Source: Treponema sp.
GTDB lineage: Bacteria > Spirochaetota > Spirochaetia > Treponematales > Treponemataceae
DNA: 42,465 nucleotides
Direction of reading: 5' to 3'
NCBI GenBank assembly: GCA_018385395.1
Contig: JAHBAD010000114.1
Span: 1 to 42,465, forward strand
Shown here: piece after piece, positions 37,501 through 42,465 of the stretch
How positions within the stretch are numbered: position 1 is the stretch's first letter
How the letters are laid out: each line of letters starts with the position of its first letter
Made by a program: the position numbers and the translations under genes
The notes under the pieces: generated by a model
Databases searched by the model: none
Seen by the model: the letters and a program-made list of their open reading frames with translations, nothing else
What the model was told of the DNA's origin: nothing

Positions 37501-37607
37501 GTGCGGTACGCCGCGGTGTATTCCCGGTTCCTCCTGTAACGGCTGAATGTATGTATGAACCTGAAGTGTTCGGCCGTACAAAGGGACTTCTGTACACAAT
37601 TAAATAA
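31599..37607 (+). CDS. alpha-2-macroglobulin family lipoprotein with thioester site
   Basis: The 2002-aa protein has a lipoprotein signal (LLFITGC, lipidated Cys20) and the domain order of bacterial alpha-2-macroglobulins: several MG domains, a bait-like region, a MG10-type segment with VTDEKGQVTCKFKLPDTLTTYRV, and the thioester domain with YGCMEQQSSR at Cys1509, the CxEQ motif that forms the internal thioester. The next domain (SLRLAHIAALAKQRGYTDSEIAYD and following) is the helical terpenoid-cyclase-like fold. Such proteins trap attacking proteases by covalent capture in the periplasm. The downstream PBP1C gene starts inside its stop codon (TAATG). This pairing is known from other bacteria and is thought to link protease defence to cell-wall repair. 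Confidence 0.95.
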   Translation: MRKVLCLLFISLSLLFITGCPKDSSSNLKITDAQEEKVSSVPVISTNVSIKDAAHAAFSLDYTPVEPEPKKPAGKINMSAGTSSGSSSGTEKNESVIPGLRKLEDYKTKYYTSKLVDGKNNSPAMDEKMDPAKAPNEPFTITDWGPNGGIPADVKCPSFYVLFSEPVIPLKALDDPMTTSDIMEITPKLKGVFRWYGTSLLSFDATEAANPLETYTIKISDKVTSMYGKKLEGEKTFVTEAQELKVENFYPGFSYKRLSMTWFDKDDVPFEAAKECRVTYNYDVQASQIQELSNVTAGINKVTFTVTQETPDTVTFNINLPKKLNDFDEIKITTFQPNSKNGNSCVIRYNVLKPFKVTRVSDGETNNRYSNPVYINFSHMVDEKTVSGNISTVPEMAVTKDNIKVTGTSVTVFNLPVTFGEKYKICVGSGVKDIYGRSLTKESVTTITVPDAASEVNFSNHGMKMLESNFPHKMVFDYQNVREGSYYKLAKTKQPFEAYEYTFDSNEVVVNLEREPKNTRLLESVDFDKVLDGEKGWIAFEADVNLWNRHSEKTYNRTNNVTVQVTDLGVTVRYGINKIVAFVTKLSDGSPVKDAKVFWFSEENRKITLDTMMNVAVAKGTTDENGLAVIETDLRTIKAPAILIVTDDDKVTFRPDSHSPWRNGIYNTSSYYTAGQSEQQTFLFCDRGLYKPGETISIRGIDRNLLFGEYTPWVGSYSVSLKEDSWYRPKTISSISGKTSESGGFSGTFVIPEDLEPGNYKIEYIRQDKNSGKSITVNIAYFERLKFQSSISIPNVPVTTGDSVSGTLSASYLAGGALSGAEYTSSWISEPWYFKTADVEFKGFRFGPIDANGGRNNISADRGALSPDGEAKLSVTAMPGELKGVPYRYRVSADVTDSSNQSISTQAATVVHPALYYIGLGKPAGLSGFAKAGQTLSYPYKVADLQGVAVSKADNPEKLISALAGENKNLSVTLSREVWTLVQQNGLYGGVYTRYEKSEEVEETKSIPLSAEGKIELTPKKVGNYILKVEGADVKGRPVLSEYRFFVTGKGSYSWRQDDATSIRLTPDQNKYNPGDTAHILMESTLPNGNYLITVEREGIFTEEIKHFEDGVAVFDVPVAKNYVPVVYVSISSYSIRNGEPTHKYGEADLDKPKGYYGVTELFVDPYVKAFSIDVKSEKTAYRPGEEATVTLTATRGGKPVPNAELTLMAVDRGVLDLINYHVPNPIEFFYNADKFPLRCYGGDSRGYLMDPVTYEVKNLQGGDEGDGDKLQERSDFNPTAVFEPVLVTDEKGQVTCKFKLPDTLTTYRVTAFGVCGDLLALQEDEIGVRNPVNVQQVLPRRLRERDTAELGVLLTNLDNVPHKMKVALDLNTPEQNEIASEGGLSKRPGSAFVDGAQEHEVTVQPGQNVTVYFDASAKKAGIVNVVFTVTSDVVNERITVPLIIEKPYLYETFTTIGTVGSDESTGSQAMIIPDSVDDMGGLTVTLDATRLGTLGESVNYVFNYPYGCMEQQSSRILPLVIFEEYIDVFGLEKDHHIGDVRTLVKSYFKKWKNVQHANGGFPYWPDDSRFESFYVSLRLAHIAALAKQRGYTDSEIAYDVSNLMSYLENQITNPKYHFSDFETAMYYYVRSLLGIDVSKSKLEGLYAKTTDISVTSLVGMTYLNMNGMESELAEKCRSRIRTYIRPGTRGLDISQDAHWYTSWYNTNDDRMALTLQFFVQMDKDDEMVTRLIWSLLENQKAGYWQSTATTAKVLEAMYTVIKVSDLDNLYQKARGLIGGKEIVSGTFKGPAAKPVTATIPFTDPRISLLEKDKLQTLDFEKEGNGSLYYTASLKYAIPYENQDARDEGLGVTYVITDVLTGEEIRPKSGTSLLELESGRVYSAKVKLSTSRDRQFIAMRAPVPSGAEILDSTFVTSPDDSYSGTSYDDGNHYDWGHWMSNQAIYDNEIQFFWDRFRKGSTTAEFKFRAVRRGVFPVPPVTAECMYEPEVFGRTKGLLYTIK

Positions 37608-39703
37608 TGAAAAAAATATTTATGGCGGCTGTCATTGTGATTAGTCCAATACTTGTCACAATGGCAGTTGTCCGTTTTTCGCCTTATAAAGGATTAAATC
37701 AAATCCAGTCTCAAAAAATCTCAACACGTATTTACGATGTAAACGGAGAACTTGTTCAGGTACTTGCTTTGGAAGAAGGGGTACGCCGTGAATTTACGGC
37801 TCTTGAAGATATGCCTCAAAATGTTATAGAAGCTTTTATTCAGGCAGAAGACAAGCGGTTTTATAAACATCATGGTGTCGATTTTCAGGCCATAATCAGG
37901 GCGGCTGGAACCAATGCAAAAGAGGGGCGTACCGTAAGCGGTGCATCCACAATTACTATGCAGCTTGCAAGAATTATTTCACCACGCCCAATAAGAAATA
38001 TATCTGCAAAAATTGCAGAGTCATGGAACGCTCTTAGACTTGAAAGCCGTCTTTCCAAAAAAGAGATTCTTGAGCTTTATTTAAATAATGTTCCCTTCGG
38101 TTTTAATACCGAAGGAGTAACTAGTGCTGCCCGCTATTTTTTTGGAAAGACAATTTACTCTTTAACTCAAAAAGAAATTGAAACTCTTGCAAAAATTCCG
38201 CGCCGTCCAAAGGCTTATGCTCATATAGCAGGAAAATATTCTTATCCCTTTGAACTTCCGCATTATGTGAACTGGTTGAAAAGTCAGGAAGGAACAGTAC
38301 TTTATGAGATGCCGGAAATTCATCTTTCAGTTTCCTTGTCAGTTCAAAAAAAATGTGAAGAGCTCCTTGGTTCCAGAACAGATATGTATGCTGATAACCG
38401 GCTTTCAAACGGTGCTGTTCTGGCGCTGGAAGTTGAAAACGGAAATGTTATTGCATGGGCTGGAAGTGCTTCTTTTACTGATGAAGAGCATTCAGGCCAG
38501 ATAGACGGCGTTCTGGTGCAGAATCAGCCGGGGTCAAGCATGAAGCCTTTTTTGTACGCTCTGGCTCTGGAACATGGCGTGAAACCCAATTCGGTTCTTC
38601 CTGACACTCCTATGGAATTTGGTTTTGATGAACTTTATGTACCTCAGAATTTTAACAACAGATACAATGGACCTGTCCGGTTCCGGGTAGCCCTTGCTTC
38701 AAGCCTTAATATTCCGGCAGTTTATCTTTTAAATGAAATAGGTCTTGAACCATACAAAAATAAACTGCTGGAGCTTGGTTTTGATTCTTTACAGAATCAG
38801 GACCCGGGACTTTCACTTGCCCTTGGAAGCGGAGAGATAAGTCTTTACGAATTAACACGGGCTTTTTCTGTCTTCCCGCGGGACGGCGTTTCGCTTGACG
38901 GTAAGCAGATTTATGAACCTGATACTGCAAGAATTATCTGCGATATTCTTTCCGATTCTGATGCACGTGCTTTGGGATTCGGCTATGCCAAAGTTTTTCA
39001 GACGTCATATGATTCTATGTTCAAAACAGGGACAGCAAATCAGTTCCAGAATATTACAGCCCTTGCGGCAAGCGGACGCTATGTTGTCGGTGTGTGGATG
39101 GGAAACTTTTCCGGGGAAACAATTGTTGGTAAAACAGGAAGTTCTATTCCTGCCGCCATTGCCCGCCAAGTTCTGGATATGCTTGAAAGTGACGGAAAAC
39201 CACAGAAAAAATTTAAAACTCCTGTAAACTATCAGAAGGTAAAAATCTGTTCTCTTTCAGGAATGCTGGCAGGTCCTTTCTGCGAAAATACAGTTTTTGA
39301 GTATATTCTAAAAACTTCGGCTTCAGACAAAGCCCGATCCGATGAAATCTGTAATTGGCATCAAAGTAAGACCGTAATTTATCCTGAAAAATATGCTTCC
39401 TGGTTTATTTTGAAAAACCGGCAGGGGACTCTGGACTATGGAAATGAGCCTTTAAAAATTATATCTCCACGTAATGGCAGCGTTTTTTATTTTGATGAAA
39501 GTTCAGGGTTGAAGGATTTTCAGAAACTGACAGTTGATGTTATGGGCGGGGAAAGTGATTTTTGCAGGATTTTTGTTGATGGTGAATATGCAGGCGAAAG
39601 CAGTCGACCTTTCATTTTCAGATTACCATTAACTCGCGGAAAGCATGTTCTGCAGGTTAGGTCTGGAAATGAAAGTGACAGTATTATGTTTACAGTTAAT
39701 TAA
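37607..39703 (+). CDS. pbpC: penicillin-binding protein 1C (bifunctional peptidoglycan synthase)
   Basis: The 698-aa protein has an N-terminal membrane anchor, a GT51 glycosyltransferase domain (catalytic Glu81 in IQAEDKRFYKHHGVD, then STITMQLARI and ELYLNNVPFG), and a transpeptidase domain with active-site Ser310 in PGSSMKPF and the KTG motif at Lys473 (KTGTANQ). The C-terminal 100 residues form the PBP1C-type extra domain. It polymerises and cross-links peptidoglycan. It is translationally coupled to the macroglobulin gene (TAATG). Its 3' end overlaps the convergent SPOR gene by 8 bp. Length is close to the family's usual 700-770 aa. Confidence 0.95.
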   Translation: MKKIFMAAVIVISPILVTMAVVRFSPYKGLNQIQSQKISTRIYDVNGELVQVLALEEGVRREFTALEDMPQNVIEAFIQAEDKRFYKHHGVDFQAIIRAAGTNAKEGRTVSGASTITMQLARIISPRPIRNISAKIAESWNALRLESRLSKKEILELYLNNVPFGFNTEGVTSAARYFFGKTIYSLTQKEIETLAKIPRRPKAYAHIAGKYSYPFELPHYVNWLKSQEGTVLYEMPEIHLSVSLSVQKKCEELLGSRTDMYADNRLSNGAVLALEVENGNVIAWAGSASFTDEEHSGQIDGVLVQNQPGSSMKPFLYALALEHGVKPNSVLPDTPMEFGFDELYVPQNFNNRYNGPVRFRVALASSLNIPAVYLLNEIGLEPYKNKLLELGFDSLQNQDPGLSLALGSGEISLYELTRAFSVFPRDGVSLDGKQIYEPDTARIICDILSDSDARALGFGYAKVFQTSYDSMFKTGTANQFQNITALAASGRYVVGVWMGNFSGETIVGKTGSSIPAAIARQVLDMLESDGKPQKKFKTPVNYQKVKICSLSGMLAGPFCENTVFEYILKTSASDKARSDEICNWHQSKTVIYPEKYASWFILKNRQGTLDYGNEPLKIISPRNGSVFYFDESSGLKDFQKLTVDVMGGESDFCRIFVDGEYAGESSRPFIFRLPLTRGKHVLQVRSGNESDSIMFTVN

Positions 39704-40682
39704 CCATATAACATTCGTAGCCGCTTGAACGTAAAGCATCTGCGGTGTTTTCATCTTTTGCATTTACAAAAACTGTGTAATAAACATTACCGCTGGCTTT
39801 TGTCTGTTTTTCAAAGTAGGCATCAAATCCTTTTTTCTTTAGCTCTTCAACAAGGTTGTTTGCATTGTCAGAGGAACTGAAAAGTCCAAGCTGCAGTTTT
39901 CCGGTTGATTCATCGTTTTTAGAACTTTCAGTGACGGTTAATTCTTTTGGTGTTTTAGGGGCATCTTTAAGAGTTCCTGTTTCTGCAACAGCTTCGCCAC
40001 TTTTTGGAACAAAATACCAGAATGGTGAAGGCAGAATCTGAGAGTCACCTTTTATAATTGCACATTCAGTTGTATCAGGAAACCTGAGTTTTATTTCATT
40101 TGCGTATGAACTTTCTCCTGTAATGTACCATAAAGTCAGAAGAATTGCCGGCTGAACATTTTTCATGGTGCTGACGTTGGCGTAAGCTTTAAGCAGTGCA
40201 ATGGGTTCTTCAAGGTCTTCTTTACTTTCAGCACGGCAAAGGGAACTCCATACTGAGTAAAGTTTGACATAGCTCTGGATCTTTGCATTTTTACTGGAGC
40301 GTACTGCACTGTTTAAATAACTGTCGGCACGGGAACAGTTTCCGCCGCTTAATGCACAGCGTACGGCATCAAGAACGAGCTGCTCGTTTGAACGTTCCGG
40401 CATATTTTCGGCGTCTGAAGCGGCAATTCCTGCGGCTGTAACGTAGGATTTCTCAGCAAGTTCATAAAGTCCCAGCATTTCCTGAAGGTTTCCGAGAAAT
40501 GCATATCCTGCACGTTTTTCTGCAGGCACAGTAAGTTTTTGCAGTTCTTCCATGAGAAATTCTGCACTTTCGTCTGCATTTTCCTTTTTAGTAGATTCAT
40601 TTACAAGTTCATAAGCTTTTTTTTCTGCAGTGAGAGAAAATGTCACACAGAAAAAAATCAAAAGAGCGAAACACTTTTTCAT
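39696..40682 (-). CDS. secreted protein with C-terminal SPOR domain
   Basis: The 328-aa protein has a signal peptide (MKKCFALLIFFCVTFSLTA), a helical repeat region that looks TPR-like (EKRAGYAFLGNLQEMLGLYELAEKSYVTAAGIAA, and further pairs to about 195), and a SPOR domain at 255-328 (LQLGLFSSSDNANNLVEELKKKGFDAYFEKQ, YYTVFVNAKDENTADALRSSGYECYMV). SPOR domains bind glycan strands lacking stem peptides at division sites. It ends convergent to pbpC with an 8-bp overlap. Its ATG overlaps the stop of the upstream LapA-like gene (ATGA), so the two are translationally coupled. Confidence 0.85.
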   Translation of the reverse strand: MKKCFALLIFFCVTFSLTAEKKAYELVNESTKKENADESAEFLMEELQKLTVPAEKRAGYAFLGNLQEMLGLYELAEKSYVTAAGIAASDAENMPERSNEQLVLDAVRCALSGGNCSRADSYLNSAVRSSKNAKIQSYVKLYSVWSSLCRAESKEDLEEPIALLKAYANVSTMKNVQPAILLTLWYITGESSYANEIKLRFPDTTECAIIKGDSQILPSPFWYFVPKSGEAVAETGTLKDAPKTPKELTVTESSKNDESTGKLQLGLFSSSDNANNLVEELKKKGFDAYFEKQTKASGNVYYTVFVNAKDENTADALRSSGYECYMVN

Positions 40683-41032
40683 TCTTTTACTTCTTCCACT
40701 GGTGCAATTGTATTGTTTTTTTCGATTTCTTCGGCTTTTTTCAAAAGAGATTTTTTCTGGTTCAGTTTGTTTTCTTTTCGAATCTTTCTTTCGACCTTTC
40801 TTACTCTTCGGTCTTCTCTGTCTGCATTTATTGATTTTGTAATTTTGATTACAAGAAGACAGATTAATGCGAAGGCAATACCTGCTGCAAAAGCAGAAAG
40901 AACAAGTACTGAAACTGGGATGTTTTCAAAAGTGTTGAAAAACCAGAAGGTGCAGTTGTTTCCAATGTTATTTCCAATGAAAAAAGCCATAAAAACAACA
41001 ATCAGAATTAAAATAATTAAGCCTGAAATCAT
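40679..41032 (-). CDS. LapA-domain small membrane protein
   Basis: The 117-aa protein has two membrane segments (about residues 2-20 and 42-65) separated by NNIGNNCTFWFFNTFENIPV, the typical plan of LapA (DUF1049) proteins, and a highly charged cytoplasmic tail. In E. coli LapA acts with LapB in LPS assembly; in an organism of this group the role may differ. A ribosome site AAGGATAA precedes the ATG. It is first in a two-gene unit with the SPOR protein. Confidence 0.75.
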   Translation of the reverse strand: MISGLIILILIVVFMAFFIGNNIGNNCTFWFFNTFENIPVSVLVLSAFAAGIAFALICLLVIKITKSINADREDRRVRKVERKIRKENKLNQKKSLLKKAEEIEKNNTIAPVEEVKE

Positions 41033-41143
41033 ATAGTTATCCTTATTTGTATATATATTAATATTTACGGAATAAAACCGCCTGTACTTAATATAGTTAA
41101 TTATTTGTTAGATTACAAATTTTGCTGAAACAAACCTCAAATA

Positions 41144-41186
41144 TCTCTAAAATTTACTTGACAAATTTTAGAGAAAATAGTATTTT
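41144..41186 (+). promoter_or_regulatory. strong promoter inside a 31-bp perfect palindrome (operator)
   Basis: TCTCTAAAATTT (41144-41155) and AAATTTTAGAGA (41163-41174) are perfectly complementary 12-bp arms around a 7-bp centre ACTTGAC. The consensus -35 TTGACA (41158-41163) lies in the centre, and TATTTT (41181-41186) follows after 17 nt. A dimeric repressor bound here would cover the -35. No regulator gene is in the window next to it. Confidence 0.7.
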
Positions 41187-41192
41187 ATATAC

Positions 41193-41290
41193 AAGCTTGT
41201 AAATAAGCTGATAAACTCTCTCCGATGTCCAGTTCGACTGGACGGCAAGGCTCCTGGTTGATGTTATCTTCTGGGGGTCTTGTTTTTTAA
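41193..41290 (+). ncRNA. candidate 100-nt leader or small RNA before ATP-grasp gene
   Basis: The interval after the palindromic promoter contains the perfect hairpin GTCCAGT-TCG-ACTGGAC (41227-41243) and then an intrinsic terminator (41246-41288). It has no ORF with a start and ribosome site. It may be an independent small RNA or a terminated leader (attenuator) of the ATP-grasp gene. I could not match it to a known riboswitch or housekeeping RNA. Confidence 0.5.
41246..41288 (+). terminator. intrinsic terminator of leader/small RNA
   Basis: CAAGGCTCCT (41246-41255) pairs with GGGGGTCTTG (41273-41282), ten pairs with three G-U, loop 17 nt, then six T. It lies 25 bp before the ATP-grasp ATG. 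Confidence 0.8.
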
Positions 41291-41301
41291 ACTTCCTCTG
41301 T

Positions 41302-41307
41302 TAAACT
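41302..41307 (+). promoter_or_regulatory. -10-like box 6 nt before ATP-grasp ATG
   Basis: TAAACT ends 6 nt before the ATG at 41314, with TTGTTT 16 nt upstream as a possible -35 on the terminator T-tract. No Shine-Dalgarno is present. The gene might thus be transcribed without passing the terminator. Confidence 0.4.
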
Positions 41308-41313
41308 TTATCT

Positions 41314-42465
41314 ATGGAAAAACTGGTCATTGCCGGTGCCTGCAGTGTATTCGGCCTTTCTGATATAAGAGCTTCTTTTGCTGAGCTTGGTTTTGATGTT
41401 TCTTTCGTAGATGCTCCTTTTATGGCTGGAATCAGGATCCATGAGTATCCAGAAACTGAAGAAATTACATATACAGCAGAGCTGTCGGAAAATGCAATTG
41501 CAGTCCCCTTGTCTGAATACTGGATTTCATATTGTAAAAAACACAGATGCTGCAGAATAGCTCAAAAAGCACTTGAGTGCTCAAGATCAAAGGCTTTTTT
41601 TTATAATCATCTTGAAAAATCCGGATTTGATTTTTCTGAAATATATAAGGATGAGAATTCTGCTGAAAAGGCACTGGAGAAAGGTAAAAAAATAATAGTA
41701 AAACCTATAGGTCTTCATTCAGGCTATGGAATAGAAATTCTGGATAAAAGTGGAAAAGAGAAATTATCTGAATATATTAAGCAGGCGGCAAATATAAAAA
41801 ACAGAACCTTACGCCTAATGGAAATAGAAAATACGGGTGTAATGCTTACAGAAGCTGTTGAAGGGCCTGAATATAGTGCTGATTGTTTTTATTTTAGGGG
41901 AAGGGTAAGTATAGTCCGTATTTGTCGAAAATTGATTACAGTAATAAATGACAAGCCTTGTTGTGCTGCTTACAGACTTCTTTCGCCAGAGGAAATCGAA
42001 TATAAAAGGTTTGAATCATATTTGAAAAACTGGACTGAATCTGTTTTTGAGAAAAGCGATATTTCTTATGCTCAATATGATTTTATTGATTCTTCTGACG
42101 GACGTGTTGTTCCCATAGATTTTGCAAGCAGAGTCGGAGGCGGTATTTCAGATCTTCTTATTGAAAGCGGAAAAAATCCTTATGCACTTTCAGTAAGCGG
42201 TATATCATTTTCTTTACCAAAGAATCTGTGCCAGTTTAGTTATCTTCCTGTAGTTTCAGGCTATGTGAAAAATGATGATTATCCTTTGAGAGACGGTAAA
42301 AAACGGGTTTTCAAGAAACGTGGTGATTATGTTATTTCAAACCCTTCCAGTGTGGGAAGTCGAATGGCACTTACTGTATCTACGGAAGAAAATGAATTTA
42401 CAGAAGAAACAGTCTCACAATTGCTTCTGGGCAAAGAATTTATCAGTCCTGATAAAATTAAATAA
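41314..42465 (+). CDS. ATP-grasp ligase-like enzyme
   Basis: The 383-aa protein is complete; its TAA is the last codon of the window. It has a pre-ATP-grasp N-terminal domain (MEKLVIAGACSVFGLSDIRASFAELGFDV), an ATP-binding segment with KPIGLHSGYGIEIL (about 131-144), the acid-containing LTEAVEGPEYSADCFYF (about 183-199), and the magnesium-binding end IDFASRVGGGISDLLIESG (about 265-283). These enzymes join a carboxylate to an amine or thiol with ATP, as in dipeptide ligases and carboxylases. The acceptor is not readable. The AT-rich codon use (many ATA, AAA, TTA) differs from the ribosomal and metabolic genes. It may be the first gene of a small biosynthetic cluster continuing beyond the window; that is inference. 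Confidence 0.78.
   Translation: MEKLVIAGACSVFGLSDIRASFAELGFDVSFVDAPFMAGIRIHEYPETEEITYTAELSENAIAVPLSEYWISYCKKHRCCRIAQKALECSRSKAFFYNHLEKSGFDFSEIYKDENSAEKALEKGKKIIVKPIGLHSGYGIEILDKSGKEKLSEYIKQAANIKNRTLRLMEIENTGVMLTEAVEGPEYSADCFYFRGRVSIVRICRKLITVINDKPCCAAYRLLSPEEIEYKRFESYLKNWTESVFEKSDISYAQYDFIDSSDGRVVPIDFASRVGGGISDLLIESGKNPYALSVSGISFSLPKNLCQFSYLPVVSGYVKNDDYPLRDGKKRVFKKRGDYVISNPSSVGSRMALTVSTEENEFTEETVSQLLLGKEFISPDKIK

Overview
This 42.5 kb window is a chromosomal stretch from a spirochaete, most likely a host-associated or gut-type Treponema. The basis is inference from content: a treponemal FadL-like (UPF0164-type) outer-membrane protein, a double-membrane envelope gene set (RND/TolC, SPOR, alpha-2-macroglobulin with PBP1C), a xylan-degrading GH43 enzyme, and the moderate GC and codon habits of the core genes. 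No 16S sequence is present, so genus is not proven.

Layout. 1-448: the 3' end of a 23S rRNA gene and a 5S gene. 449-1097: a gene-free stretch with a three-copy palindromic repeat, hairpins, two terminators and a candidate small-RNA unit. 1098-4990: a secreted NUC1 nuclease, a GH43 beta-xylosidase/arabinofuranosidase, and an AT-rich gene that I read as an omptin-family outer-membrane protease. 4992-7519: a DTW-domain tRNA-modifying enzyme, then a glycine riboswitch with terminator controlling an AGCS-family amino acid:cation symporter. 7586-12442: ABC-F ATPase, ClpP, a UPF0158-GNAT fusion, a free-standing DbpA-type RNA-binding protein and an MBL-fold hydrolase. 12466-14256 (minus): an NFACT/RqcH-like protein and tRNA-Pro(CGG) and tRNA-Asp(GTC). 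14467-18655: a two-gene envelope unit (FadL-like protein, then a 1047-aa Ig-repeat/OmpA protein). 18910-24699: PurL and a convergent FAD-dependent dehydrogenase. 24788-30511: a tightly packed TolC-MFP-RND-small PII-like operon. 30641-31501: rpsL-rpsG. 31599-41032: an envelope/peptidoglycan block of alpha-2-macroglobulin lipoprotein and PBP1C, convergent with a SPOR protein and a LapA-like membrane protein. 41033-42465: a palindromic operator over a strong promoter, a terminated 100-nt RNA, and an ATP-grasp ligase at the window edge.

Three themes cut across the genes. (1) Many promoter-proximal genes lack a Shine-Dalgarno and carry a TATAAT-like hexamer only 6-8 nt before the ATG, which predicts leaderless or nearly leaderless mRNAs, while operon-internal and riboswitch-controlled genes have normal GGAGG-type sites. 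(2) Small palindromic repeats lie in frame inside three unrelated proteins (ABC-F, NFACT, FAD dehydrogenase). (3) An 87-bp double-hairpin repeat is present twice, each time directly on the T-tract of an intrinsic terminator. The most unusual single gene is the omptin homologue, an enzyme family best known from enterobacteria that normally needs LPS.
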